DNA of 64,000 bases, taken from NCBI GenBank assembly GCA_040772005.1, contig JAXGYZ010000002.1, positions 62,001 to 126,000 on the forward strand. Reading direction: 5' to 3'. A model generated the notes under the pieces. That model was not told where the DNA came from and ran no database searches. It saw nothing but the letters and a program-made list of their open reading frames with translations. Origin of the DNA: MWBF01 sp040772005 (GTDB lineage Bacteria > Chloroflexota > Anaerolineae > CG2-30-64-16). The position numbers were made by a program, and so were the translations under genes. Positions 1 to 8,364 of the stretch are shown piece after piece. The stretch's first letter is position 1. Every line of letters begins with the position of its first letter.

Positions 1-576
1 AACCCCGATGACGTCGGTCGAGGTCCAGATATGGTAGTACGGCGTCGCAAAGGCGGCCTTGAGCCGCGCCAGCGCCTCCGCGTCGCGCGACGTGAAGACG
101 ACGCACGACTGACGCCGCCCGGCCAGCTCGCCCGCGATGCACGGCCCGGCAATCGCAGCCAGCGCCACTCGGTCCCGGATGAGCGCAGGCAGCTCGCTGC
201 GCAGCACATCCGGCAGGATGTGCGGCCGGCCCTCTGACGCAGCCTCCAGCCCTTTGGTCACCGCGATGACCGTCGCGCCCGGCCACAGCAGCGGGCCGAG
301 CGTGCGCCCGATCCAGTGGACGCCGAGCGAATTGACCCCGCTCACGATGATGTCCGCGCCGTCGAGCGCCTCGGCCAACTGCTCCACAAAGTAAGGCGTC
401 ACGCCCGCGGGCAGCGGGCGGCGCAGCCGGGGATGGAAGCCGCGCTCCAGGCAGGAGCGGATGATGTCCCCGTCCAGGTGCGTCCCGACAAGCCGGACGT
501 GATGGCCGTTATCCGTGAGAGGCCAGGCCACTGCCGTGCCCATCAACCCCGCGCCGACGATCGTGACGTTTGCCAT
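1..576 (-). CDS. gpsA: NAD(P)-dependent glycerol-3-phosphate dehydrogenase-like protein (C-terminus cut by window edge)
   Basis: The first 192 codons are present and the rest lies left of the window. The N-terminus has the Rossmann signature VGAGLMGTAVAWPL. Further on there is the substrate-domain stretch AGPCIAGELAGRRQSCVVF and then YTS-like IWTSTDVIGV, as in GpsA proteins, which reduce dihydroxyacetone phosphate to sn-glycerol 3-phosphate for phospholipid synthesis. GpsA normally reads SGPSFA where this protein has AGPCIA, so it may be a divergent paralogue. The ATG at 576 is the only start before the Rossmann motif. The next gene upstream (BaiN-like, same strand) ends 12 bp before this start, so the two are probably co-transcribed. 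Family call is firm; exact substrate is inferred. Confidence 0.8.
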   Translation of the reverse strand, partial: MANVTIVGAGLMGTAVAWPLTDNGHHVRLVGTHLDGDIIRSCLERGFHPRLRRPLPAGVTPYFVEQLAEALDGADIIVSGVNSLGVHWIGRTLGPLLWPGATVIAVTKGLEAASEGRPHILPDVLRSELPALIRDRVALAAIAGPCIAGELAGRRQSCVVFTSRDAEALARLKAAFATPYYHIWTSTDVIGV

Positions 577-588
577 ACGCTGATCCTT

Positions 589-1830
589 TCACCGGTTGCA
601 GGCCTGCCCTGCAATCCTGCCTGTGACCCAGGCCCACAGAAAGTTATAACCCCCGATAGGGCCAAAAGCGTCGAGCACTTCGCCGCAGAGGTACAGCCCT
701 CGCGCCATGCGGCTCTCCAGGGTGGCGGGATGGACCTCATCCAGCGCGACACCGCCGCCCGTGACCTCCGCCACCCGGTAACCCTCGTGACCGGACCACG
801 GCAGCGCGTAGTGGGTGAGGGCTTCGACCAGTCGTCCCCGGTCCTCGCGGCGCAGTTGATCCGCCATGACCGCGTTCAGGTTCAGCTCGCCGAGCAGGAG
901 GGCCATCAGGCGGTCGGGCAGTTGGCCGCGCGACCCGGCCCGCAACGTCGCGGCCAGTGAGCCGCGCGCGGTCCGCAGGCGCTCGTCCCATTCCGTCGCG
1001 GGCACGTCCGTCCACGCCACGCGCACCGCAGGCCGCGGCCCACCGACAAACGTCGACCGGATGGGGATGTGCGAGATGTTGAGCACTGCGGGTCCGCTGT
1101 AGCCGCGATGGGTGAACAGGAAGCCGCCCCGGCTGGATGCCAGCACGCGGCCGTCGCGCTCCGCCGTGACCGTCGCGGTCAACGAAAGGCCGGCCAGGGC
1201 CTTGTGCTCGGCGGACGAGGTCGTCAGCGGCGCGAGTGCGGGATATGTGGGCACGATGTGGTGGCCCAACGCTCGCGCCAGGTTAAGCCCCGTGCCGTCG
1301 CTGCCCATAGCAGGCACGGAAAGCCCGCCGGTCGCCAGAATCACGGCCGCGGCATGGAGCTGCGCCCCATCCTCCAGGCTAAGCCGCCAGCCATCGCCCG
1401 CTCGCTCCAACCCGACCAGCCGCGTGCCGGTCCGCAGCTCGACCTTCCGGTCATGCAGCGCGGCAAGCAGCGCATCGAGCACGGTGCGCGCCCTGTTACT
1501 CTCGGGGAAGAGCTTGCCCGTCTCATCCTCGAGGATGAGCGGCACGCCCAGGTCCTCCTGGAAGAACGACCGCACCCGCGGCAGCGGCCACGCCGCGAGG
1601 ATCTTCTTCACCGTATTGGGCGAGCCGTCGGTGTGGAAGTCCGTGTGCTTCGCCTGCGACGGCAGAACATTACAACGGCCGCCGCCGCTGATCAGGATCT
1701 TCTGGCCCGGCCGGTCGGAGCCCTCCAGCAGCAGAACGGGGCGCGGGCCTGCGGCGGCCCAGATAGCAGCCATCAGGCCGGCCGCGCCTGCGCCGACGAC
1801 AATGACCTGCTCCGTCTGCCGTCCCGTCAT
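589..1830 (-). CDS. HI0933/BaiN-family NAD(P)/FAD-dependent oxidoreductase
   Basis: A flavoprotein of 413 aa. The N-terminal FAD-binding motif VVGAGAAGLMAA (residues about 10-21) is followed by GQKILISGGGRCNV, the hallmark of the HI0933 family. The C-terminal TGGGVALDEV and GEVLDAFGPIGGYNF motifs are also typical, and length matches the family. BaiN is reported to act in bile-acid 7-dehydroxylation; most relatives have no proven substrate. The open frame extends upstream to 1977, but homology begins just after the ATG at 1830, which lies 7 nt downstream of a TACAAT -10 box, so the mRNA is probably leaderless. Likely in an operon with the gpsA-like gene. Confidence 0.85.
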   Translation of the reverse strand: MTGRQTEQVIVVGAGAAGLMAAIWAAAGPRPVLLLEGSDRPGQKILISGGGRCNVLPSQAKHTDFHTDGSPNTVKKILAAWPLPRVRSFFQEDLGVPLILEDETGKLFPESNRARTVLDALLAALHDRKVELRTGTRLVGLERAGDGWRLSLEDGAQLHAAAVILATGGLSVPAMGSDGTGLNLARALGHHIVPTYPALAPLTTSSAEHKALAGLSLTATVTAERDGRVLASSRGGFLFTHRGYSGPAVLNISHIPIRSTFVGGPRPAVRVAWTDVPATEWDERLRTARGSLAATLRAGSRGQLPDRLMALLLGELNLNAVMADQLRREDRGRLVEALTHYALPWSGHEGYRVAEVTGGGVALDEVHPATLESRMARGLYLCGEVLDAFGPIGGYNFLWAWVTGRIAGQACNR

Positions 1831-1837
1831 GGGACTT

Positions 1838-1843
1838 ATTGTA
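1838..1843 (-). promoter_or_regulatory. -10 box of a probable leaderless promoter (BaiN-like gene)
   Basis: TACAAT on the minus strand ends 7 nt before the ATG at 1830. That spacing places the transcription start at or next to the start codon. No Shine-Dalgarno sequence is present in between. Confidence 0.5.
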
Positions 1844-1998
1844 CTCCGCCTGTGCAGATTGGGGAAGTTTGGTCGGTGGGAAGGTGCCTGGAGCACGTTT
1901 GGATCACGAAGGATGAAGGCGACGAAGCGCACGAAGCGCGAAGACCACGAAGTGCTGGCGCGTAATGGGTGCGGCAAACGCGCCTTCGCGCTCTTCCG

Positions 1999-3210
1999 TC
2001 ACTTCGCGCCTTCGTGTTCCAGAGCCGCACCCCCACCCGCCAGCCGCGCGAGCGCCCACGCGGCATGTTCCCGCACGAGCGGCTCGGCATCATCCAGCAA
2101 GGGCGTGAGGGCGGGAATGAGCGACGCGTCGCCGGAGTTGCCCGCCGCGATGCACGCGTTGCGGACCAGCCCGCGACGCTTGGCCCGCATGAGCGGCGTG
2201 CTGCGGAAGCGTGTCCGGAATCCGGCCTCGTCCAGCGCCAGCAGATCGGTCAGGCGCGGGGCCACTCGATCCGGCTCCGCGGAGAACGTGAGGTGCTGCG
2301 CGGTCGGCGCGTGGCGGTTGTACGGGCAGACGGCCTGGCAGACGTCGCAACCGAAGACCCAGTTGCCCATCAGCGGGCGCAGTTCGACCGGGATGGAGCC
2401 ACGCAACTCGATGGTCAGGTACGAGATGCAGCGCCGCGCATCCAGCGAGTGCGGGCCGGTGAATGCCTGCGTCGGACACGCGGTCAGGCAGCGGGTGCAG
2501 GCGCCGCAGCCGGCGGACACTGGAAGCTGGACGGGCGAAGCCCAGCTTCGCACGGAAGCTGGCGACAGGTCTGCTATCTGTCCGAGATCTGCTGGGGCCG
2601 GTCTCCGACCGAGCCCCCCTGCAAGCCGGAAGCCAGACGCTGGAAACCGGTTATGCCTCTCGTCAGTCACCGCCCGTCCTGCGTCCAGGTCTTCGGGCAC
2701 GAGGAGCGCAGCGAGAAAGGTCCAGGAGCCGAGGCCGGGGGTGATCAGGCAGGTGTTGCGGCCGATGAAGCCCAGGCCCGCCTGCTCCGCGAAGTCACGT
2801 TCGAGCAGCGGCGCGGTGTCCACGCAGGCCTTGCCGAGCGTCTCGCGGCCCGTGCGCTGCCGGATGAAGGCGTCCAGCGCATAGAGCCGTGGCTTGATAG
2901 CATCGTGGTAGTCCGGCGCGGAGGCATACCGCGCAATGCGCCCGCGCATCGGGTCATCCCAGCCGGGCGGCGGCGGGCCCGGACTGTAGTTCGCAGCCAG
3001 CACAATCATGGTGCGCGCGCCGTCCAGCAGCCGCGCGGGAGCCAGCCGCAGCGCCGCACGCTCCGCCAGGTACGCCATCTCGCCGTGATGCCCGGCCTGC
3101 AGCCAGGCCGTGAACTCCGCGCCGTAGCGCGGGGAAGCAACAGGCATGGTCGCAGCCAGGTCGAAGCCGAGGGACAGGGCGTGTGCCAGAATCTCAGCCG
3201 TCAGGGTCAT
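1999..3210 (-). CDS. queG: Epoxyqueuosine reductase QueG
   Basis: QueG reduces epoxyqueuosine to queuosine in tRNA, using cobalamin and two [4Fe-4S] clusters. The 403-aa protein shows both ferredoxin-like motifs (CGACTRCLTACPTQA, then FGCDVCQAVCPYN) and the C-terminal HEAT-like repeat (SLIPALTPLLDDAEPLVREH). Between the N-terminal half and the first cluster motif lies an unusual stretch of roughly 35-40 residues encoded by repeat-like DNA (about 2525-2655), read in frame. ATG 3210 was chosen because a TATAAT box ends 7 nt upstream; two earlier in-frame ATGs overlap or precede that box. QueG needs B12, which links it to the ECF locus at 32-40 kb. Confidence 0.92.
   Translation of the reverse strand: MTLTAEILAHALSLGFDLAATMPVASPRYGAEFTAWLQAGHHGEMAYLAERAALRLAPARLLDGARTMIVLAANYSPGPPPPGWDDPMRGRIARYASAPDYHDAIKPRLYALDAFIRQRTGRETLGKACVDTAPLLERDFAEQAGLGFIGRNTCLITPGLGSWTFLAALLVPEDLDAGRAVTDERHNRFPASGFRLAGGLGRRPAPADLGQIADLSPASVRSWASPVQLPVSAGCGACTRCLTACPTQAFTGPHSLDARRCISYLTIELRGSIPVELRPLMGNWVFGCDVCQAVCPYNRHAPTAQHLTFSAEPDRVAPRLTDLLALDEAGFRTRFRSTPLMRAKRRGLVRNACIAAGNSGDASLIPALTPLLDDAEPLVREHAAWALARLAGGGAALEHEGAK
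2525..2655. repeat. Repeat-like palindromic insertion inside queG
   Basis: The DNA contains GACAG...CTGTC and GGTCTCCGACC-type inverted repeats. A 20-base segment around 2598-2617 nearly matches one at 22271-22291 inside an intergenic element (GGCCGGTCTC followed by GACCGAGCC). It is translated in frame as a spacer before the first Fe-S motif of QueG. The exact edges are uncertain. Confidence 0.45.
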
Positions 3211-3217
3211 GGGGTTC

Positions 3218-3223
3218 ATTATA
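3218..3223 (-). promoter_or_regulatory. -10 box of a probable leaderless promoter (queG)
   Basis: TATAAT on the minus strand ends 7 nt before the chosen ATG at 3210. Confidence 0.55.
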
Positions 3224-3227
3224 GCAT

Positions 3228-3270
3228 GTGGCACGGTGTGCTATGGCTTCGCCACAGCACACCGTGCCAC
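3228..3270. repeat. 43-bp hairpin between divergent queG and helicase genes
   Basis: Perfect 15-bp arms GTGGCACGGTGTGCT and its complement, with an inner GGC-TTC-GCC stem. It occupies the -35 side of both divergent leaderless promoters, so it could be a REP-like element or could influence both promoters. Confidence 0.7.
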
Positions 3271-3287
3271 CAGAAGCGTGACGGTGG

Positions 3288-3293
3288 TATAAT
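3288..3293 (+). promoter_or_regulatory. -10 box of a probable leaderless promoter (helicase)
   Basis: TATAAT lies 6 nt upstream of the ATG at 3300, with no ribosome-binding site in between. Confidence 0.6.
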
Positions 3294-3299
3294 CCCCGC

Positions 3300-5975
3300 A
3301 TGTCCGTTGAGCGCGCCCTCGATGCCCTGCGGTTCAATCCCCGGTTCATGCGCAACATCGCCCGGTGGGAGCAACTGCCCGCGCGGCCGCCGCGCTTTGC
3401 CGGCTTCCCTGAGGGCCTGGACTCCCGGCTGACGGCAGCCCTGGCCAGCCGCGGCATCGCAGAGCTTTACCTGCACCAGGCCACCGCGGTCAGCGCAGGC
3501 CTGCGCGGGGAGCACATGGCGGTCGTCACCGCGGCAGCCAGCGGCAAGACGCTCTGCTACAACCTGCCCGTCCTCAACCGGCTGCTCACCAATCCGACCG
3601 ACCGTGCGCTCTACCTCTTCCCGACCAAGGCGCTGGCGCAGGACCAGTTGGCGGAGCTGCGCACGTTCCTCGATTTCCTGAACGGCGGCGCGGCGCCGGA
3701 TGCCCCAGCCGCGCGCGGCAAGCGGAGCAAGGCTCCCTTCCCGACCGCGGCCGCCGCAATGCCGCGGCTGGAGAGCGCGGCCTCGGTTGCCCCGCTGACG
3801 GCCGCGACCTATGACGGCGACACGCCCAGCGCGCAGCGCGCCCGCATCCGCGAAGGTGCGCAGATCATCCTGTCGAACCCGGACATGCTGCACACGGGCA
3901 TCCTGCCCCAGCACACGCGCTGGGCGGAGTTCTTCGCCCATCTGCGCGTGGTCGTCATCGACGAGATGCACATGTACCGCGGCGTGTTCGGCTCGCACAT
4001 CGCGAACGTGCTGCGCCGGCTGCGCCGTATCTGCCGCTTCTACGGCAGCGACCCGCAGTTCCTCCTGGCCTCCGCGACCATCGCCAACCCGCGGGAGTTG
4101 GCCGGGCGACTGGCGGGCGCGGCGGTGACGGTCGTCGACCCGGAGCTGGACGGCGCACCCCACGGCGCACAGCACATCCTGTTCTACAACCCGCCCATAC
4201 TGGACCCGGCCCTCGGCATCCGCCGGAGCAGCACCCGGGAGACCGCGGAGCTGGCCGCCCATTTCCTCGAACACGACGTGCAGACCATCGTGTTCGCGCG
4301 CACGCGGCTGGCAACGGAGCTGATCGTCACCTACGCGCGCGAGCGGAGCGCAGAGCTTGCCGCCGCGATTCGCGGGTATCGCGGCGGCTATCTGCCGCTG
4401 GAGCGCCGCGCCATCGAGCAGGGCCTGCGCGAGGGCACGGTGCGCGGGGTCGTCGCGACGAACGCGCTGGAACTCGGCATCGACATCGGCCAGCTCGACG
4501 CGGCGCTGCTGGCCGGTTATCCGGGCACGGTCGCGAGTAGCCGCCAGCAGATGGGCCGCGCGGGCCGCCGCCAGGGCACATCCGTCGGCCTGCTCGTCGC
4601 GGGCGCGGAGCCGCTGGATCAGTACATCGTCACGCACCCGAACTGGCTGCTCAGCCAGAGCCCGGAGCACGCGCGGCTGAACCCCGACAATGAAATCATC
4701 CTCGCCAGCCACCTGCTCTGCGCCGCGGCGGAACTGCCCTTGCGCGCCAATGACCGCGAGTTCGGCTCTGACCGGACGCGGGCGCTGCTGCACGAGTTGG
4801 TCGCGGCCGGGCAGCTCTACGAGGCTGACGGACGCCACTTCTGGGCCGGCGACGGCAGCCCGGCCATCAATATCAGCCTGCGCAGCGCGGAGCCGGAGCA
4901 GGTCGTCATCCAGACGACGGACGAGGCGGGCCGACCGCAGGTCATCGGGGAGCTGGACCGCCACAGCGCGCCGGTCTTCCTGTACACCGGCGCCATCTAC
5001 CTCCACGAGGGCGTCAGCTACCAGGTCGACCGGCTGGACTGGGAGAACGGCCTGGCGCATGTCCGCCGCGTGGCGGTCGATTACTACACACGGCCTGTCG
5101 TCGGGGAGGGCATCGAGGTGCTGCGCGTAGCCGAGGAGCGCGAGGCGGCTCCCGAGCAGCGCGCGTGGGGCTACACGGGGGCGTGGGGCGATGTCCGGGT
5201 GGTCCGGCAGGCGTCGGGCTACCGCATCCTGCGCCGCAGCACGGGCGAGATGCTCGGCTTCGGGCCGATTGACCTGCCCGAACAGACCCTCGACACGCAG
5301 GGCTGCTGGCTCACGCTGCAGGAGGCGTTGATCGAGAAGCTGAAGTCCGGCGGCGCATGGCTCTCCGCGCCGAACGACTACGGGCCGAACTGGGCGGCGC
5401 AGCGCGCGGCCGTGCGCCAGCGCGACGGCTACCGCTGCCAGAACTGCGGCACGCCCGAGATGAACGGTCGCCAACACGACATCCATCACAAGGTTCCCTT
5501 CCGCGCGTTCGTCGCGCACGAACACCTGCGCGAGGGCCTGCCCGCGGAGCTGGCTTGGCAGGTTGCCAACCGGCTGCCCAACCTGGTGACGCTGTGCCCC
5601 TCGTGTCACCGGCTGGCAGAGGTCAGCGTGCGCACGCGGTCGGGGCTAGGCGGGGTCGCCGCGCTGCTGGCAGGCGTCGCACCGCTGTTCCTGATGTGCG
5701 ACCCGCGCGACCTGGGCATCGTGCCGGAGCCGCAGAGCCCCACGACCGGCCTGCCCACCATCACCGTGTACGAGCACACGCCGGGCGGGGTCGGATATGC
5801 GGAGCAGCTCTTCGTCTCCCTGCCGGAGATTCTGGCCGCGGCGCATGACCTGGTGAATGCGTGCCCCTGCGAGACCGGATGTCCTGCGTGCGTGGGCCCG
5901 GTCCTGGAACACGAGTACATGCTCGACACCAAGATGCTGGCGCGCGCGCTGCTGGCGGAGATGTGCGTGGCATAG
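3300..5975 (+). CDS. DEAD/DEAH-box helicase with HNH-type zinc module and DUF1998 (MrfA/YprA/Hrq1-like)
   Basis: An SF2 helicase of 891 aa. Walker A AAASGKT is near residue 78, motif II is DEMH (not DEAH) near 221, motif III is SATIAN, and motif VI is QMGRAGRRQG. The C-terminal DUF1998 ends with the zinc cluster CPCETGCPACVGP (about 853-865). MrfA/Hrq1 proteins are 3'-5' helicases used in DNA repair. Unusually, an HNH-like segment (RDGYRCQNCG near 708, DIHHKVPF, NLVTLCPSCHRL near 765) sits just before DUF1998. The last HNH histidine after CPSCH is not obvious, so the module may bind DNA rather than cut it. Monocistronic, read from a leaderless promoter. Confidence 0.88.
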   Translation: MSVERALDALRFNPRFMRNIARWEQLPARPPRFAGFPEGLDSRLTAALASRGIAELYLHQATAVSAGLRGEHMAVVTAAASGKTLCYNLPVLNRLLTNPTDRALYLFPTKALAQDQLAELRTFLDFLNGGAAPDAPAARGKRSKAPFPTAAAAMPRLESAASVAPLTAATYDGDTPSAQRARIREGAQIILSNPDMLHTGILPQHTRWAEFFAHLRVVVIDEMHMYRGVFGSHIANVLRRLRRICRFYGSDPQFLLASATIANPRELAGRLAGAAVTVVDPELDGAPHGAQHILFYNPPILDPALGIRRSSTRETAELAAHFLEHDVQTIVFARTRLATELIVTYARERSAELAAAIRGYRGGYLPLERRAIEQGLREGTVRGVVATNALELGIDIGQLDAALLAGYPGTVASSRQQMGRAGRRQGTSVGLLVAGAEPLDQYIVTHPNWLLSQSPEHARLNPDNEIILASHLLCAAAELPLRANDREFGSDRTRALLHELVAAGQLYEADGRHFWAGDGSPAINISLRSAEPEQVVIQTTDEAGRPQVIGELDRHSAPVFLYTGAIYLHEGVSYQVDRLDWENGLAHVRRVAVDYYTRPVVGEGIEVLRVAEEREAAPEQRAWGYTGAWGDVRVVRQASGYRILRRSTGEMLGFGPIDLPEQTLDTQGCWLTLQEALIEKLKSGGAWLSAPNDYGPNWAAQRAAVRQRDGYRCQNCGTPEMNGRQHDIHHKVPFRAFVAHEHLREGLPAELAWQVANRLPNLVTLCPSCHRLAEVSVRTRSGLGGVAALLAGVAPLFLMCDPRDLGIVPEPQSPTTGLPTITVYEHTPGGVGYAEQLFVSLPEILAAAHDLVNACPCETGCPACVGPVLEHEYMLDTKMLARALLAEMCVA

Positions 5976-5977
5976 AC

Positions 5978-6130
5978 CAGGAACTCCGAATGCAGTCGTC
6001 AGGGGAGACGCTCCTCAACGGAGGCACCCTGAGCGGAGGGCCCGACCGTTTTCTGGTCGGCCCGCAGTCGAAGGGGCCGGAGCGGGTCAGCGCACGGCGT
6101 CGCTGGCGCCGACGCACCGCATCCTTCGAC
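5978..6130. repeat. Decayed, truncated copy of the GGAATTCC-ended element
   Basis: Starts with CAGGAACTCCGAATGC, a degenerate form of the inverted terminal repeat seen intact at 13732 and 52750. It continues with the same core (CCTGAGCGGAGG, then GCAGTCGAAGG, then GCATCCTTCGAC) and has no right terminal repeat. It stops exactly where the 102-bp repeat begins. Confidence 0.55.
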
Positions 6131-6232
6131 TATACTCAGTCCAATGTGAAAACCAGAGGCGATTCTGGACAGGATTGACAGGATTTACAGGAGTAATCCC
6201 GTCAATCCTGTTAATCCTGTCTCAGTTCTGAC
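6131..6232. repeat. 102-bp dispersed repeat, copy A
   Basis: Runs from TATACTCAGTCCAATG to CTCAGTTCTGAC and contains an inner hairpin of ACAGGATTGACAGGATT against its complement. The reverse complement of 63491-63592 matches 99 of 102 bases, and similarity stops sharply at both ends. No coding potential. Confidence 0.85.
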
Positions 6233-6352
6233 TGCGGTACTCACTCTGGAGTCGGTTTAGCGGCATGCTGTCCACAACGTTGAGCCGACCACCCGCTCAG
6301 GATGCCTGCCAGTCCATACAATTGGATTTGCTGGTGACGCAACTTTGGCCGT

Positions 6353-6380
6353 TTGCCCTGCACAAAGGCTGTGGTAGAAT
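6353..6380 (+). promoter_or_regulatory. Candidate promoter of the sphingolipid operon
   Basis: TTGCCC (6353-6358) and TAGAAT (6375-6380) are 16 nt apart, upstream of ATG 6398. A GGTGAG sequence about 8 nt before the ATG could serve as ribosome-binding site. Confidence 0.4.
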
Positions 6381-6397
6381 GCAGGTGAGTCTTCGTA

Positions 6398-7234
6398 ATG
6401 TCCTTCCAGAATTGTGTTGTCCTCGTAACCGGCGGTTCCAGCGGCATAGGATTGGCGACAGCCCGGCTCTTTGGCGAGCTTGGCGCTCACGTCTGGCTGA
6501 TGGCGCGGGATCGCGCCCGCCTCGACCATGCCCTGGCGCAGATACGGGAACGCTGCACCTGCCCGGCCCAGCAATGCGGCGCGGTCCAGGCGGATGTCGC
6601 AGACCCGGCTGAGGTCGCGCGCGCCGTCAACGCGGTCACTGAAGCCGCGGGGCTGCCTGACATCGTGGTCAACTCCGCCGGCGTCGTCCATCCGGGCTAT
6701 TTCAGCGAACAGGACCTCGACATCTTCCAGGAGATGATGCAGGTCAACTATTTCGGAACGCTGCACGTCGTCAAGGCCCTCACCCCTGGGATGATCCGCC
6801 GCGGCTCCGGCCATATCGTCAACGTCTGCTCCGCGGCCGCCTTTCTGCCCGTCTACGGCTACGCAGCCTACGGCGCGTCGAAGTATGCCGTGCGCGGGCT
6901 GTCGGACGTGCTGCGCGTCGAGCTCAGGCCGCACGGGATCCACGTGTCGGTGGTCTATCCGCCGGACACGGACACGCCGCAACTGGCCTATGAGGATGCC
7001 CTCAAGCCGCCGGAGACGCGCGCGTTCAACGGCGGCGTGGTGATGGCCCCGGAACAGGTCGCCCGGTCGATCATCCGGGGCATCCAACACAAGCGCCACA
7101 CCATTACGCCGGGCCTGGAGACGACGGCCATGTACCGGCTCGTCGGCCTGCTGCGGGACTGGCAGTATCCCATCCTCGACCTGCTGGTGCAGCGTGCGCA
7201 GCGGGCGAAACTACAGAATCCGGGGGGACCATGA
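6398..7234 (+). CDS. 3-ketodihydrosphingosine reductase-like short-chain dehydrogenase (KDSR/FVT1-like)
   Basis: A classical SDR of 278 aa with cofactor loop TGGSSGIG, NSAG, and catalytic YGASK preceded by SAAAF. After the active site it has VVYPPDTDTP and KPPETR, which match the signature of eukaryotic KDSR (YPPDTDTP, KPLET). KDSR reduces 3-ketosphinganine to sphinganine with NADPH. First gene of a four-gene operon ending with a serine palmitoyltransferase-like enzyme, which supports the call. Its stop overlaps the next start (ATGA at 7231). The usual KDSR N-terminal membrane segment is missing. A general SDR remains possible. Confidence 0.8.
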   Translation: MSFQNCVVLVTGGSSGIGLATARLFGELGAHVWLMARDRARLDHALAQIRERCTCPAQQCGAVQADVADPAEVARAVNAVTEAAGLPDIVVNSAGVVHPGYFSEQDLDIFQEMMQVNYFGTLHVVKALTPGMIRRGSGHIVNVCSAAAFLPVYGYAAYGASKYAVRGLSDVLRVELRPHGIHVSVVYPPDTDTPQLAYEDALKPPETRAFNGGVVMAPEQVARSIIRGIQHKRHTITPGLETTAMYRLVGLLRDWQYPILDLLVQRAQRAKLQNPGGP

Positions 7235-8364
7235 GCACGATCACCGTCCAGCCTGTTACAGACAAGAAGGGGGTGCTGGAATTCGTCCGCTTCCCCTTCA
7301 AGCTCTACCGCGGCGACCCGAACTGGGTTCCCCCGCTCATCGAAGAACGCCGCGACATCTTCGATCCCAAGAAGAATCCTCTGTATGAACACAGCCGCTT
7401 CCAGTTATTCCTCGCGCGGCGCGACGGCGAGCTGGTGGGCACGATCGGGGCCATCGTCAACCACCGGCACAACGAGGTCCACCACGAGCTGATGGGCGCA
7501 TTCGGCTTCTTCGAGTGCATCAACGACCAGGCAGTGGCCGATGCGCTGCTCGACGCGGCAGAGACGTGGTGCCGGGAACAGGGCATGCAGGTCGTGCGCG
7601 GGCCGCTCAACTTCTCCATGAACGACGAGGTGGGCACGCTGATCGACGGGTTCGATGAGCCGCCCATGGTGATGATGACCTACAATCCGCGCTATTACCC
7701 CGCGCTCATCGAGGCCCACGGCTATACCAAGGCGATGGACCTGTATGCCTGGATCTACGATATCGAGCAGGGGCTGAAGAACGCGCCGGAGAAGCTGTTC
7801 CACGTGGCTCAGAAAGCCCTGGAGAAGCAGGGGCTTCGAATTCGCAAGATCGATATGAAGAATTTCGATCATGACGTTGAGCTTTTCAAGGAAGCTTATA
7901 ATCGCGCCTGGCAGCGCAACTGGGGCTTCGTGCCCATGACCGATGCGGAGATCGATCACCTGGTCAAGGGCATGAAGCCGTTGCTTGACCCCGAGCTGAT
8001 CTTCATGGCGGAGACGCAGGACGGCAAGCCCGCAGGCGTGTCCTTGACCCTGCCCGACCTGCACCAGGCGCTGCGCGCTTCCGGCGGCGGACGGATGTGG
8101 CCCTTCGGCCTGCTCAAGTTCCTCTGGCACCGCCGCAAGATCGACCAGGTGCGGCTCATTGCGATGGGCATGATCGAGGAATATCGCGGCCGCGGAGCGG
8201 ATGCGGTCTTCTACCTGGAGACGGCCAAGGCCGCGCTCAAGCGCGGTTACAAGCGGCTCGAAGGCTCGTGGATCCTGGAAAGCAACACGATGATGAACCA
8301 GATTATCGAGCGGCTCGGCGGCACGCGCTACAAGACCTATCGCATTTACGAGAAGCCGCTGTGA
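7231..8364 (+). CDS. GNAT-superfamily N-acyltransferase, candidate bacterial ceramide synthase
   Basis: A 377-aa protein built of two GNAT-like halves. The N-terminal half has PFKLYRGDPNWVPPL and FFECIND, a pattern seen in a family of bacterial acyltransferase-like proteins. The C-terminal half has GMIEEYRGRGADAVFYLE, resembling an acyl-CoA-binding loop. In Caulobacter the ceramide synthase bCerS is a GNAT-type protein encoded near spt and cerR. Position here between KDSR-like, CerR-like and Spt-like genes leads to the same assignment by inference. Translationally coupled on both sides (ATGA at 7231, GTGA at 8361). Confidence 0.65.
   Translation: MSTITVQPVTDKKGVLEFVRFPFKLYRGDPNWVPPLIEERRDIFDPKKNPLYEHSRFQLFLARRDGELVGTIGAIVNHRHNEVHHELMGAFGFFECINDQAVADALLDAAETWCREQGMQVVRGPLNFSMNDEVGTLIDGFDEPPMVMMTYNPRYYPALIEAHGYTKAMDLYAWIYDIEQGLKNAPEKLFHVAQKALEKQGLRIRKIDMKNFDHDVELFKEAYNRAWQRNWGFVPMTDAEIDHLVKGMKPLLDPELIFMAETQDGKPAGVSLTLPDLHQALRASGGGRMWPFGLLKFLWHRRKIDQVRLIAMGMIEEYRGRGADAVFYLETAKAALKRGYKRLEGSWILESNTMMNQIIERLGGTRYKTYRIYEKPL

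Noticed and set aside
3219..5609. Long antisense open frame of 796 codons opposite the helicase gene
   Set aside because: It mirrors the third-position GC pattern of the helicase gene, has no domain and consists of Arg/Ala/Gly-rich text. The plus-strand frame shows all helicase motifs.
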